Assembly: GCA_944326705.1 (NCBI GenBank)
Contig: CALVEY010000004.1
Location: forward strand, 1 to 64,000
From: an uncultured Mucispirillum sp.
GTDB lineage: Bacteria > Chrysiogenota > Deferribacteres > Deferribacterales > Mucispirillaceae
Length of the DNA stretch: 64,000 nucleotides
Direction: 5' to 3'
Shown piece by piece: positions 34,880-44,365 of the stretch. Position 1 is the stretch's first letter. The number at the start of each line of letters is the position of its first letter. The notes below the pieces were generated by a model. It was not told the DNA's origin, did no database searches, and saw only the letters and a program-made list of their open reading frames with translations. Made by a program: the position numbers and the translations under genes.

Positions 34880-36067
34880 ATGCAGAATCTATATATAATT
34901 GGTGCAGGAATGGGGCATATTTCTGATTTAACAGAGTATGCAGCAGATATTATAAAAAATGCAGATATAGTTTATGGAAGTGCAAGACTTTATGAGCAGT
35001 ATAAAGTATTAACTACAAATATTTCTGCCCCAAAATATTCTGAAATAGAAAGTGTGCTTGAAAAAGAAACATTAAAAAATACTGCTCTTTTAGTATCTGG
35101 CGATGTTCTTTTTTACAGCATTGCAAAAAAAATACAGGAAAAATTTAGTAATAAATATAATATAGAGCTTGTACCTGGTATCAGCTCTATGCAGTATTTT
35201 CTATCCAAATTAAATATTATAAATTATGATATAAAAGCAGTATCAATGCATGGCAGAAATAATTCATGTCTTGGACCTGTAAGCTATAACGAATATACTT
35301 TTATGCTCACAGGCGGCGATAAAAAGGCAGATAATATTATAAATGAATTATATAACGCTGGACTTGATTATGTATATGTTTATGTAGGGGAAAACCTGCA
35401 CTCTGAAAATGAAAGAATAGTATCTGGTAAAATTTCAGATATGCTTGATTATAAGTTTTCAAGTTTAACAGTGCTGCTTATTCATAATAAAGAATATGTA
35501 AACCCTAAAACTAATTTAAGGGATAATGATTTTATCCGCGGAAAAGCACCTATGACAAAAGAAGATATCAGGTGGCTTTCTGCCTGTTATTTAGGAATAG
35601 ATGATAATGATATAGTATACGATGTAGGAGCAGGCACAGGAAGCTGTGCCATAGAATTTGCAGGTCATGCAAAAGACGGATTAGTATATGCAGTAGAAAA
35701 AGAAGATGAGGCATTTGAGCTTATAAACATAAACAAAAAAAATCTTAAAAGGCATAATGTTATAAGTATAAAAGGTGCTGCTCCAGAAATACTTACAGAC
35801 CTTCCTGCACCAGATAAAGTTTTTATTGGCGGAAGCTCTAAAACTATGAAAGATATCTTTAAAATAGTTTATGAAAAAAATAACCATGTAAAAATAACTG
35901 TTACAGCTATCACTTTGGAAACAATTGCGTCAGCAGTTGACGCTTTTAAAGATTATAATATAGAGCCAGATATTGTATGTATTAACAGTGCAAAATCAAA
36001 AAAAGCAGGGCCCTATCACATGATGATGGGAAATAATCCTGTATATATTATAACAGGCAGGTTATAA
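34880..36067 (+). CDS. cbiET: Cobalt-precorrin-7 C5- / precorrin-6B C15-methyltransferase fusion (CbiE-CbiT)
   Basis: The 395-residue fusion joins CbiE (about 1-200: LYIIGAGMGHISDLTEYA, GDVLFYSIAKKI, VPGISSMQYFLSKL) to CbiT (about 215-395: RGKAPMTKEDIRWLSACYL and the SAM-binding VYDVGAGTGSCAIEFAG). Together they methylate C5 and C15 and remove the C12 acetate carboxyl. Separate cbiE and cbiT genes occur in Salmonella; the fused form corresponds to CobL. The stop codon touches the GTG start of cbiA. Confidence 0.94.
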   Translation: MQNLYIIGAGMGHISDLTEYAADIIKNADIVYGSARLYEQYKVLTTNISAPKYSEIESVLEKETLKNTALLVSGDVLFYSIAKKIQEKFSNKYNIELVPGISSMQYFLSKLNIINYDIKAVSMHGRNNSCLGPVSYNEYTFMLTGGDKKADNIINELYNAGLDYVYVYVGENLHSENERIVSGKISDMLDYKFSSLTVLLIHNKEYVNPKTNLRDNDFIRGKAPMTKEDIRWLSACYLGIDDNDIVYDVGAGTGSCAIEFAGHAKDGLVYAVEKEDEAFELININKKNLKRHNVISIKGAAPEILTDLPAPDKVFIGGSSKTMKDIFKIVYEKNNHVKITVTAITLETIASAVDAFKDYNIEPDIVCINSAKSKKAGPYHMMMGNNPVYIITGRL

Positions 36068-37408
36068 GTGAATAAAAAAATAAGTCGTATTTTAATATCA
36101 GCTTTCAGCAGCGGCAGCGGAAAAACCACATTTACTATGGGGCTTTTAAGGTTTTTACAGAAAAAAGGCATAAAAGTTTCATCATATAAATGCGGACCAG
36201 ATTATATTGACACCATGTTTCATGCAAAAGCATTAGGTATACCTTCAAGAAATATTGATTTATTTTTATCTAATGATAATACAATAAAAAATATATTAGC
36301 AGATGCAGAAAATTTGGCAGTAATAGAAGGAGTTATGGGTTTTTATGACGGCATAGCTTTTACAGATGCAGCTTCAGCCAGCCACATAAGCAGCATAACA
36401 GATACCCCATGTATATTAATAGTAGATGTTAAAGGAAAATCTGCCACATTAAAAGCACTGATTACAGGTATGCTTCATTACAGAAAAAATAATATAAAAG
36501 GAATTATTTTAAATAGAATATCAAAAGCATCATACCCAGTATATAAAAATATGATAGAATCAGAGCTGCCTGTAAAAGTTTTTGGGTATATGCCGGAACT
36601 TAAAGACTGCACACTTAAAAGCCGCCATTTAGGGCTTATAACAGCTGAAGAAATGGCAGATATTAATAATATTATAGACAGAGTAGCAGAAGAACTTGAA
36701 AAAAGCATAGATTTAGAATGTATTATAGATACAGCAGAAAAAGCACCTGATTTAGAATATGATACGCAGGAAATAAACCTTATTGGCAGATGCAGGATAG
36801 GTATAGCTTATGATAAAGCATTTTGTTTTCATTATATAGATAATATAAAAGTCTTAGAAAAAATGGGAGCAGAAATAGTATATTTTTCCCCACTTGAAGA
36901 TAAAGCACTTCCAGAAAATTTAGACGGGCTTATATTTTACGGCGGATACCCTGAGCTTTATTTAGAAAAATTAAGCAGCAATAAAAGCTTTATAGAAAGC
37001 CTTAGAAAAGTATATAATAATAAAATACCACTTATTGCAGAATGCGGCGGGTTTATGTATATAAGCCAGAGTATAGATAATGTGGAAATGGCATCTTTAA
37101 TTAAAGGCAGTTGCACAATGACAAATAAACTGCAGAACTTTGGATATGTAGAGATTACAGCCCATAAAGACAGTATGCTTTTTAAAAAAGGGGAAAGTTT
37201 CCCTGCTCATGAGTTTCATTATTCTATAATTGATGAACCATATTCCGACTGCATTATGAGAAAACCTAAAAGCTTAAAAAGCTGGCAGGGAGTATATTTA
37301 TCAGACCATGTATATGCAGGATATCCACACTTATATTTCTTATCTAACTTAAAACTTGCAGAAAGATTTATTATAAAAGCAATCCACTATAACAGAGAGA
37401 TAGAATGA
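36068..37408 (+). CDS. cbiA: Cobyrinate a,c-diamide synthase CbiA
   Basis: CbiA amidates the a and c carboxylates of cobyrinate with ATP and glutamine. The start is GTG at 36068, immediately after the cbiET stop. The 446 residues hold an N-terminal dethiobiotin-synthetase-like ATPase (SAFSSGSGKTTFTMGLL; KCGPDYIDTMFHAKA) and a C-terminal class I glutaminase (IFYGGYPELYLEKL; nucleophile Cys in AECGGFMYIS). The end overlaps cobU by 4 bases. Nothing looks damaged. Confidence 0.95.
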   Translation: MNKKISRILISAFSSGSGKTTFTMGLLRFLQKKGIKVSSYKCGPDYIDTMFHAKALGIPSRNIDLFLSNDNTIKNILADAENLAVIEGVMGFYDGIAFTDAASASHISSITDTPCILIVDVKGKSATLKALITGMLHYRKNNIKGIILNRISKASYPVYKNMIESELPVKVFGYMPELKDCTLKSRHLGLITAEEMADINNIIDRVAEELEKSIDLECIIDTAEKAPDLEYDTQEINLIGRCRIGIAYDKAFCFHYIDNIKVLEKMGAEIVYFSPLEDKALPENLDGLIFYGGYPELYLEKLSSNKSFIESLRKVYNNKIPLIAECGGFMYISQSIDNVEMASLIKGSCTMTNKLQNFGYVEITAHKDSMLFKKGESFPAHEFHYSIIDEPYSDCIMRKPKSLKSWQGVYLSDHVYAGYPHLYFLSNLKLAERFIIKAIHYNREIE

Positions 37409-37908
37409 TATATTTAATATCAGGGGGCTCTGGCAGCGGTAAATCAAAATTTGCAGAAGATGAAGCAGTAAAGTATAAGGGCAGAAAGTTATATATTGCT
37501 ACAATGGAAAATAAAAGCAGCAGCGCAAAAAAAAGAATACTAAAACATAGGAATATGCGGCAGGGAAAAGGTTTTGATACAATAGAAAAAGAAAAATCTT
37601 TCAGAAGTATAGATTTATCAGATTATAAAATAGTGCTGCTTGAATGTCTGCCAAACTTAACTGCAAACCATATCTATGGTGGCGGAAATATTAATATGCT
37701 CTATGATGATGTAGACTATCTTTTAAAAAAGGCAGAAAATTTAATAATAGTAACAAATGATATTTCATCATGTGCTTTGCATTATGATGAAGAAGTATAT
37801 AAATATATGAAAGTATTAAATAATCTTGCATGCAGTATAGCAGAGCATGCAGATAAAGTAATAGAAGTAACAGCAGGTATTCCAATATATCATAAAGGTG
37901 AAAAATGA
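37405..37908 (+). CDS. cobU: Adenosylcobinamide kinase/guanylyltransferase CobU, with a degenerate C-terminal motif
   Basis: CobU phosphorylates adenosylcobinamide and then attaches GMP. The 167-residue protein keeps the P-loop GGSGSGKS, the YIAT strand and RILKHRNMR with the His that becomes guanylylated. The usual NEVG-G-VP motif after the second core strand is replaced by TNDISSCALHYDEE. The C-terminal helix and ADKVIEVTAGIP remain. The operon encodes a second CobU-like protein (38672-39064) with the opposite pattern. The end overlaps cobS by 4 bases. Confidence 0.85.
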   Translation: MIYLISGGSGSGKSKFAEDEAVKYKGRKLYIATMENKSSSAKKRILKHRNMRQGKGFDTIEKEKSFRSIDLSDYKIVLLECLPNLTANHIYGGGNINMLYDDVDYLLKKAENLIIVTNDISSCALHYDEEVYKYMKVLNNLACSIAEHADKVIEVTAGIPIYHKGEK

Positions 37909-38681
37909 GCCTTATAAAAAGTTTTTTTATATGCTTATCAATGTATACAACAATACCCGTGCCACAGATTATATGGGAAGAAAAAAATATGAAATATATT
38001 TTTTATAACCTTCCATTAATTGGCATAATGCTTGGGTTAGTAGAGTATTTATTATATATTCTTTCATTATATCTGGGCTTTTCAAGTGTATTATATGCTG
38101 CCCTTTCTGTTGCTGTGATTGTGCTTCTAACAGGGGGTATCCATTTAGACGGATATGCTGATACAATAGATGCAGTATTCTGCCATGGAGATATTGAAAA
38201 ACGCAGGCAGGTATTAAGTGATGCTCATACTGGAGCTTTTGCAGTAATTTATACTATTCTTTATTTTATAGTGCTTTTTGCCTGCTTTGAAAATATGTAT
38301 GATAAAAATTTACCAGTATTTATTTTTATACTTATTTTTACAATCAGCAGAATTTTAAGCCTTTTTTTAATAGCTTTAGTGCCTTCATCAGTTAATCGTG
38401 GACTTTTATATATTTTTTCATCAAAAGAGAATAAAAAATCATTATTAATATATGCTTTTTCTTTATCATTAGTATTTATTTTTTTAACTTATATATTAAT
38501 TAGTTATAAATTTATAATAATCCTTTTATTGATTTTAGTAATAATATCTATTATACTTATAAAGTATTTTAATAAAGTGTTTGGTGGTATTTCTGGAGAT
38601 TTAGCAGGCTTTAGTATATGCATATATGAAATATCTGCACTTTTATTGTACAGTATAAGCAGGCTGGTATTGTGGAATTAA
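37905..38681 (+). CDS. cobS: Adenosylcobinamide-GDP ribazoletransferase (cobalamin synthase) CobS
   Basis: CobS is the membrane enzyme that joins AdoCbi-GDP to alpha-ribazole phosphate. The 258 residues contain several hydrophobic segments and the catalytic signature GGIHLDGYADTIDA near residue 77, followed by GDIEKRRQVLSDAHTGAFA. The family's late GGISGDLAGFS is also present. The gene overlaps cobU by 4 bases and the CobU-like gene by 10. The lipid-rich site of action is the inner membrane. Confidence 0.94.
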   Translation: MSLIKSFFICLSMYTTIPVPQIIWEEKNMKYIFYNLPLIGIMLGLVEYLLYILSLYLGFSSVLYAALSVAVIVLLTGGIHLDGYADTIDAVFCHGDIEKRRQVLSDAHTGAFAVIYTILYFIVLFACFENMYDKNLPVFIFILIFTISRILSLFLIALVPSSVNRGLLYIFSSKENKKSLLIYAFSLSLVFIFLTYILISYKFIIILLLILVIISIILIKYFNKVFGGISGDLAGFSICIYEISALLLYSISRLVLWN

Positions 38682-39064
38682 TTATTGGCGGAGCATATAA
38701 CTCAAAACTTAATTTTGCTTTAAAATATTATAACTTAAAGCAGGAAGATTTTCAAAATGGTGCAGAATGTGACCTAAATACTGCGTTTAGTAAAAAAGGT
38801 ATATACAACCTGCATTTGCTTATAAGACGGTTTATCACATCAGGTATTGATGATTATAATAAAATTATAGAAAAGATACTTTCATCAAATATAGAAATTA
38901 TAATATGTAATGAAGTGGGAAACGGTGTTGTACCACTTGATGAAATAGATAGCCAAATGCGTGAATATGTGGGCAGAATACTTTGTCTGCTAAGTGAAAA
39001 AAGCACTAGAGTAATAAGAATTTATTACGGTATACCTTCTGTAATAAAGGGGATGGATATATGA
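38672..39064 (+). CDS. Second CobU-like protein lacking the P-loop
   Basis: The 130-residue product starts with GTG inside the end of cobS. Its opening GGAYNSKLNFALKYY follows the CobU start but lacks the GKS/T of a P-loop, and the YIAT and guanylylated His segment is missing. The C-terminal half is a good CobU match: IIICNEVGNGVVPLDEID, then a helix and YYGIPSVIKG. Those are the parts degraded in the main CobU. It may complement CobU in a heteromer or act as a regulator; catalytic action alone is unlikely. It overlaps cobC by 4 bases. Confidence 0.75.
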   Translation: MELIIGGAYNSKLNFALKYYNLKQEDFQNGAECDLNTAFSKKGIYNLHLLIRRFITSGIDDYNKIIEKILSSNIEIIICNEVGNGVVPLDEIDSQMREYVGRILCLLSEKSTRVIRIYYGIPSVIKGMDI

Positions 39065-39651
39065 AAACGATTTACTTTATCCGTCATGGTCAAACAAAAT
39101 ATAATGTAGAGGGCAGGTTTGTTGGCTCTACTGATTTACCATTATCTGAAGACGGAAGAAAACAAATTTTTAATAAATGGGACGGTATGCAGGCCCATAT
39201 TGATAGAGATATTATTTTTACAAGCCCTATGAAAAGGTGTGTAGAAACAACTGGTATTATATTTCCTTATGATAGTTTTGAAGTGCTTAAAAATATGCGG
39301 GAAATGAACTTCGGCATGTTTGAAGGCAAAACCCACGATGAATTAGAATATTTAGAAGAATACAGACATTTTAGAGAATCAAAAGGCAAAGCAAAAATAC
39401 CACAGGGAGAAAGTGGTATAGAATTTAGTATGCGGGTATTAAAAGCATTTTTTGAAATGATTGCATACATGGATAAAAAAGATGCTAATAATGCAGTGCT
39501 TGTATGTCACGGTGGCGTTATTATGTCACTTTTTTCTATGCTTTGCAATGAAAGCGATGATATTTACTATTACCATGTAGATAACGGCTCAGGATATAAA
39601 GCACACTATAATCAGTATACAAAAGAATTAATTATTATAGAAAAATTATAG
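39061..39651 (+). CDS. cobC: Alpha-ribazole phosphatase CobC
   Basis: CobC removes the phosphate from alpha-ribazole phosphate or from cobalamin phosphate. The 196-residue histidine-phosphatase protein has FIRHGQTKYN with catalytic His9, SPMKRCVETT as the second phosphate-binding element, EMNFGMFEGKTHDE and the late VCHGGVIMS with the second catalytic His. Phosphoglycerate-mutase relatives share the fold, but position among cobS and cbiB supports this name. A 25-base gap follows, the largest within the operon. Confidence 0.9.
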   Translation: MKTIYFIRHGQTKYNVEGRFVGSTDLPLSEDGRKQIFNKWDGMQAHIDRDIIFTSPMKRCVETTGIIFPYDSFEVLKNMREMNFGMFEGKTHDELEYLEEYRHFRESKGKAKIPQGESGIEFSMRVLKAFFEMIAYMDKKDANNAVLVCHGGVIMSLFSMLCNESDDIYYYHVDNGSGYKAHYNQYTKELIIIEKL

Positions 39652-39676
39652 CACAATAAGTGCAAGGCGAGTTTAT

Positions 39677-40654
39677 ATGAAAATAGGTTTTATGCTTATT
39701 ATAGCTTTTATTTTAGATTTAATATTTAAAGACCCAAAAGGTATTCCTCACCCTGTTGTAATGATAGGTAAAATAATTAAATATGGCGAAATTTCACTGC
39801 GTAAAATATTTAGAAATGGTGCAGTTTCTGAAACTATTGCTGGGACTGTGCTTACCTTATTTGTTGTTATAATATCATTTATTGTGCCATATGTTATTTT
39901 AAGTATATGTTACAGTGTTAATATAATACTTGGTATTTTAGTGGAAGTATTTCTCTGCTTCCAGATACTTGCTCTTGGCTCATTAAAAGAAGCTGCTATG
40001 AAAGTATATACAGAACTTTCTACAGGCTCACTTAATGGGGCAAGGAAAAACTTAAGCCATATAGTTGGCAGAGATACAGAAAATTTAGAAGAAAAAGGTG
40101 TTGTAAAAGCAACAGTTGAAAGTGTTGCAGAAAATACAAGCGATGGTGTTATTGCTCCGCTTTTTTATATGCTTATAGGCGGCGCCAGTTTTGGTATGCT
40201 TTATAAGGCAGTAAATACTCTTGATTCTATGATAGGTTATAAAAATAAAAAATATCAGTATTTTGGAAAGGTTGCAGCAAGGCTTGATGATATATTAAAT
40301 ATTATTCCTGCCCGTATTACAGGGTTTTTATATGTGCTTGCAGCACTGCTTTCTGGGTTTAATTATAGAAAATCTTATGAAATACTGCTTAGAGACAGGT
40401 GGAACCATTCAAGCCCAAACAGCGGATATCCAGAAGCTGCTATGTCTGGAGCATTAGGTATTCAGCTTGGCGGCCCTGCATCATATTTTGGTGAAGTAGT
40501 TGATAAAAAATATATTGGTGATGATGATAAAGAGCCAAATATGGAAGATATACCAAAAGCATGTATGCTTATGACTATTGTATCAGTGTTTGCATTAGTA
40601 TTAATGATTTTAGCAAAGTTTGCAGTTTTAACAATTATTAATTACGGCTTATAA
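39677..40654 (+). CDS. cbiB: Adenosylcobinamide-phosphate synthase CbiB
   Basis: CbiB is a membrane protein that attaches the aminopropanol (phosphate) arm to adenosylcobyric acid. The 325 residues begin with a hydrophobic segment and the family pattern FKDPKGIPHPVVMIGKII. Later come VGRDTENLEEKGVVKATVES and RDRWNHSSPNSGYPEAAM, both highly typical. It pairs with the downstream cobD gene, which makes its aminopropanol phosphate substrate. The ribosome site GCAAGGCGAG lies before the ATG. Confidence 0.94.
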   Translation: MKIGFMLIIAFILDLIFKDPKGIPHPVVMIGKIIKYGEISLRKIFRNGAVSETIAGTVLTLFVVIISFIVPYVILSICYSVNIILGILVEVFLCFQILALGSLKEAAMKVYTELSTGSLNGARKNLSHIVGRDTENLEEKGVVKATVESVAENTSDGVIAPLFYMLIGGASFGMLYKAVNTLDSMIGYKNKKYQYFGKVAARLDDILNIIPARITGFLYVLAALLSGFNYRKSYEILLRDRWNHSSPNSGYPEAAMSGALGIQLGGPASYFGEVVDKKYIGDDDKEPNMEDIPKACMLMTIVSVFALVLMILAKFAVLTIINYGL

Positions 40655-40659
40655 TCCTA

Positions 40660-41706
40660 ATGAGTAAAACATATACCCATGGTGGCGATATATACAGCTA
40701 TTATGAAAAATACGGCAGATATCCTGTAGATTTTTCCAGCAGTTTAAACCCCCTTAATGCACCTCTTGAAGTAACTAATGCTTATGTAGAAGCATATAAA
40801 TACAGCTTTGCATACCCACCACATGATTATAAAGAATTAAGGGAAAAAATATCAGAAAAAGAAAATACTGCTGTTGAAAATATATGTGTATCAAATGGTG
40901 CAGGGGAGCTTATAAGGTATATTCCTGTTATTTTTAAACCAAAAAATGCTTTAATTACAGCACCAGCTTTCAGCGAATATAAAAAATCACTTTTAGAATG
41001 TAATGTGCATGAATATTTATTAAAAAAAGAAAATAATTTTTTAATAGAAAATAATTTTTTAGATAATATAGCTTTTAAAGATATAGTGTTTCTAACAAAT
41101 CCTGATAACCCGATAGGCAACCTTATCAATTTAGACTTTATAGAAAAAACAGCAGCAAAATGCAGGAAAGAAAACTCATATTTAGTGCTTGATGAATGTT
41201 TTATTGATTTAGCAGAAAATGGGGCAAGTGCAGTCCCTTTAATAAAAAATTATAATAATCTTATTATTATAAAAGCATTTACTAAAACTTATTCATTTGC
41301 AGGACTTAGGCTTGGATATGCTTTAGCAGATGAGAAACTTATAGATATGATAGATAATATGCTCCCAGAATGGCGTGTATCTATGCCTGCAAATATGTGC
41401 GGAATAGCTGCATTAAGTGATAAATCTTTTATCCATTCATCTCTAGAGTATATCAAAAAAGAAAAAGCATATCTTATAAATAATTTAAAATCCTTCGGTT
41501 TTACTATATATGGCTCTAAAGCTAACTATATCTTTTTTTATGCTGATATTTTTAATTTAAAGGAAAGGCTTGAAAAGCATAATATATTAATAAGAGACTG
41601 TTCAAATTATAATGGACTTTCAAAAGGATATTATAGAATTGCAGTAAAAAAGCATGATGATAATAAAAAGCTTATAACAGCATTAAAGGAAATATTAAAT
41701 GGCTAA
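40660..41706 (+). CDS. cobD: L-threonine-O-3-phosphate decarboxylase CobD
   Basis: This PLP enzyme makes (R)-1-amino-2-propanol phosphate for CbiB. The 348-residue aminotransferase-fold protein starts with the CobD feature [14 protein letters not shown] and has VDFSSSLNP. The PLP lysine is probably Lys209 in [16 protein letters not shown]. Histidinol-phosphate aminotransferase is the close alternative, but the HGGD start and the location support CobD. It overlaps cbiP by 8 bases. No pduX threonine kinase gene is present in this window. Confidence 0.92.
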   Translation: MSKTYTHGGDIYSYYEKYGRYPVDFSSSLNPLNAPLEVTNAYVEAYKYSFAYPPHDYKELREKISEKENTAVENICVSNGAGELIRYIPVIFKPKNALITAPAFSEYKKSLLECNVHEYLLKKENNFLIENNFLDNIAFKDIVFLTNPDNPIGNLINLDFIEKTAAKCRKENSYLVLDECFIDLAENGASAVPLIKNYNNLIIIKAFTKTYSFAGLRLGYALADEKLIDMIDNMLPEWRVSMPANMCGIAALSDKSFIHSSLEYIKKEKAYLINNLKSFGFTIYGSKANYIFFYADIFNLKERLEKHNILIRDCSNYNGLSKGYYRIAVKKHDDNKKLITALKEILNG

Positions 41707-43189
41707 ATGTATAATGGTGCAGGGCACTTCATCAAATGTGGGAAAAAGTCTTATTAGTGCAGGCTTATGCAGAATATTTGCTAATGCTGGATATAAAACT
41801 GCTCCATTTAAATCACAAAATATGGCACTTAATTCATATATTACAAAAGACGGACTTGAAATAGGCAGAGCGCAGGCTGTGCAGGCAGAATGTGCTTATC
41901 AGCATATAGATGTTAGGTTTAATCCAATATTATTAAAGCCAACAGGAAATAAAACAAGCCAGATTATAATAAACGGCGAAGTATACGGCAATATGACAGC
42001 TAAAGAATATTTTACAGAAAAGCATAAGTTTATTAAATATGTAAAAGAAAGCTATGAAAGTTTAAATAAAGAATATGATATAATAGTAATAGAAGGGGCA
42101 GGAAGCCCTGCAGAAATAAACTTAAATTATAAAGATTTTGTAAATATGGGTATGGCATGTATTGCTCAAGCTCCTGTGCTTTTAGCAGGGGATATTGACA
42201 GGGGCGGCGTATTTGCATCACTTTATGGCACAGTAGAGCTTTTAAAAGAATATAAAAATTATTTTAAAGGCTTTATTATTAATAAATTCAGGGGAGATAA
42301 ATCTATATTAGAGCCTGGGCTTGTGCATTTAGAAAAAATAACAGGCATAGATGTATTAGGAGTGCTGCCCTATGAAAAATTTAATATAGATGAAGAAGAC
42401 AGTCTTGCAGAAACATTAAAAAATACAGAAAAAGGATTAATAGATATAGCAGTTATTAAACTTCCAAGAATATCAAATTTTACTGATTTTGCAGTATTTG
42501 AATATTATGAGGGAGTAGAAGTCAGGTATATTAACAGTATTTCAGATTTTGGCGAGCCTGATTTATTGATTATTCCAGGCACAAAAAATACTATTGATGA
42601 TATGCGTTATATCCGTTCATCTGGGCTTATTACAAAAATAATGCAGTATGCAGAAACTGGCAAAGGTATTATTGGTGTATGCGGCGGTTATCAGATGCTT
42701 ACAAGCAAAATATGCGACCCAGATAATATGGAATCTGGCGGCAGCGTGCAGGGGCTGGGATTAATAAAGGCAGAAACTGTATTTGAAAAAGAAAAAATCA
42801 GAACAGTAGTGCAGGGAAAATTTAACAATATAAAAGGCTATTTTTCATTTTTAAATGGTGCATGTTTTGCAGGCTATGAAATACATATGGGTAAAACTTA
42901 TTCAGAGAACAGTAATATTTCTGAAATAAAAGATGCTTTTGGAAGAAGTAAAAATGACGGACTTGCTGAAAATAATATATTAGGCACATATATTCATGGC
43001 ATTTTTGATGAAGGTGATGTGGTTAAAAGAATAATAGATAAGTTAAAGCAGGAAAAAGGAATAGATACAGCTACAGAAGAAAAAGATATAAATGAATTAA
43101 AAAATAAGGAATATGAAAAACTTGCAGATATGCTTATGAATTATTTAAATATTCCTAAAATATATGAAATACTAGAAAAAGGAGTGTAG
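41699..43189 (+). CDS. cbiP: Cobyric acid synthase CbiP
   Basis: CbiP amidates the b, d, e and g carboxylates of the adenosylated corrin. The 496-residue enzyme has an N-terminal ATPase part ([40 protein letters not shown]) and a C-terminal glutaminase with nucleophile Cys in [10 protein letters not shown] and the late [10 protein letters not shown]. Length and domains are normal. It follows cobD with an 8-base overlap and precedes cobO by 4 bases. Confidence 0.95.
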   Translation: MAKCIMVQGTSSNVGKSLISAGLCRIFANAGYKTAPFKSQNMALNSYITKDGLEIGRAQAVQAECAYQHIDVRFNPILLKPTGNKTSQIIINGEVYGNMTAKEYFTEKHKFIKYVKESYESLNKEYDIIVIEGAGSPAEINLNYKDFVNMGMACIAQAPVLLAGDIDRGGVFASLYGTVELLKEYKNYFKGFIINKFRGDKSILEPGLVHLEKITGIDVLGVLPYEKFNIDEEDSLAETLKNTEKGLIDIAVIKLPRISNFTDFAVFEYYEGVEVRYINSISDFGEPDLLIIPGTKNTIDDMRYIRSSGLITKIMQYAETGKGIIGVCGGYQMLTSKICDPDNMESGGSVQGLGLIKAETVFEKEKIRTVVQGKFNNIKGYFSFLNGACFAGYEIHMGKTYSENSNISEIKDAFGRSKNDGLAENNILGTYIHGIFDEGDVVKRIIDKLKQEKGIDTATEEKDINELKNKEYEKLADMLMNYLNIPKIYEILEKGV

Positions 43190-43193
43190 TAAT

Positions 43194-43727
43194 ATGGCAA
43201 AAGATAAAGGTCTTATACATATATACTGTGGAGAAAATAAAGGTAAAACAACTGCAGCAGTTGGGCTTGCTGTCCGCAGTTTTGGAAGCGGCTTTAAAGT
43301 TATTTTTTCCCAGTTTTTAAAAACTTCCCCAAGCGGCGAATTAGTAAGCTTTGAAAAACTTGGTATAAAAGTATATAGAATCACAAAACCAAAAGGATTT
43401 ACCTGGGAAATGAATGAAGAAGAGCTTGCACTTTTAAAAGAAGAACATAATAAGTTATTTAAAGAAGTTACTTCTTTAGTGGAAGGTGATGGGGATAAAA
43501 CACTGCTTGTATGCGATGAACTTGTGGGCGCTTATGCGGGCGGTCATATTGATAAAGAAATGGTTATGGAGTTTTTAAATAACAAGCCTGCTAATTTAGA
43601 AGTAGTATTAACAGGCAGAAACCCAGGTGAAGAATTAATGGAAATTGCTGATTATATTACTGAAATGAAAAAAATTAAACACCCTATGGATAAAGGGATA
43701 AACGCAAGAAAAGGCATAGAAATGTAA
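43194..43727 (+). CDS. cobO: Corrinoid adenosyltransferase CobO/BtuR
   Basis: This ATP:corrinoid adenosyltransferase forms the Co-C bond to the adenosyl group. The 177-residue P-loop protein opens GLIHIYCGENKGKTTAAVG with the inverted P-loop at 13-20, and has VIFSQFLKTSPSGE and LLVCDELVGAYAGG further in. This is the CobA/CobO/BtuR class rather than PduO. It sits between cbiP and cbiC, and also allows salvage of incomplete corrinoids. Confidence 0.94.
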   Translation: MAKDKGLIHIYCGENKGKTTAAVGLAVRSFGSGFKVIFSQFLKTSPSGELVSFEKLGIKVYRITKPKGFTWEMNEEELALLKEEHNKLFKEVTSLVEGDGDKTLLVCDELVGAYAGGHIDKEMVMEFLNNKPANLEVVLTGRNPGEELMEIADYITEMKKIKHPMDKGINARKGIEM

Positions 43728-43735
43728 GGTGAAGT

Positions 43736-44362
43736 ATGCAGGAAATATTAAAACCTATGGATATAGAAAAAAGAAGTTTTGAAATAATATCAAGTGAGTT
43801 AGGCGAGACAGATTTAAATGAAAAGGAACTGCTTGTTTTAAAGCGGGTAATACATACTACTGCTGATTTTGATTACAAAAAAAATCTTGTTTTTAAAAAC
43901 AATCCAGTAGAAAAAGGCATAGAAGCCTTAAAAAATGGCTGTGTTATTGTAACAGATACTAATATGGCTCTTGCTGGTATTAATAAACCGTCACTTAAAA
44001 AAGGCGGAAATAGTGCAGTATGCTATATAGGTGATGAAGATGTGGCTCTTGCTGCAAAAGAAAAAGGTGTTACAAGAGCTCAAACAGCAGTAGAAAAGGC
44101 TGCCAGATTAAATGAGCCTGTTATTTTTGCAATCGGTAATGCACCTACTGCTCTTATTAAAATAGATGAACTTATAAATAAAGGCGAATTAAACCCAGTA
44201 TTAATAATTGCATGTCCTGTTGGCTTTGTAAATGTGGTGGAAAGTAAAGAGTTAATCTTAAAACATAATATTCCAAGTATTACAGCATTAGGGAGAAAGG
44301 GCGGCTCAAATGTGGCTGCATCAATAATTAATGCTATGCTTTATCAGGCATTTCCAAGGTGA
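43736..44362 (+). CDS. cbiC: Cobalt-precorrin-8 methylmutase CbiC
   Basis: CbiC moves the C11 methyl group to C12 and gives cobyrinate. The 208-residue product has the catalytic His40 in VLKRVIHTTADFDY, and the later VTDTNMALAGINKP and IFAIGNAPTALIKI patterns typical of the family. It is separated from the other ring-modifying genes by the late-pathway block. The gene order is thus not strictly collinear with the pathway. It is followed by cobT after 3 bases. Confidence 0.95.
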   Translation: MQEILKPMDIEKRSFEIISSELGETDLNEKELLVLKRVIHTTADFDYKKNLVFKNNPVEKGIEALKNGCVIVTDTNMALAGINKPSLKKGGNSAVCYIGDEDVALAAKEKGVTRAQTAVEKAARLNEPVIFAIGNAPTALIKIDELINKGELNPVLIIACPVGFVNVVESKELILKHNIPSITALGRKGGSNVAASIINAMLYQAFPR

Positions 44363-44365
44363 TAT

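Noticed and set aside
40660-41706. Histidinol-phosphate aminotransferase
   Set aside because: The fold is shared, but the HGGD start, SSLNP motif and cobalamin context favour CobD.
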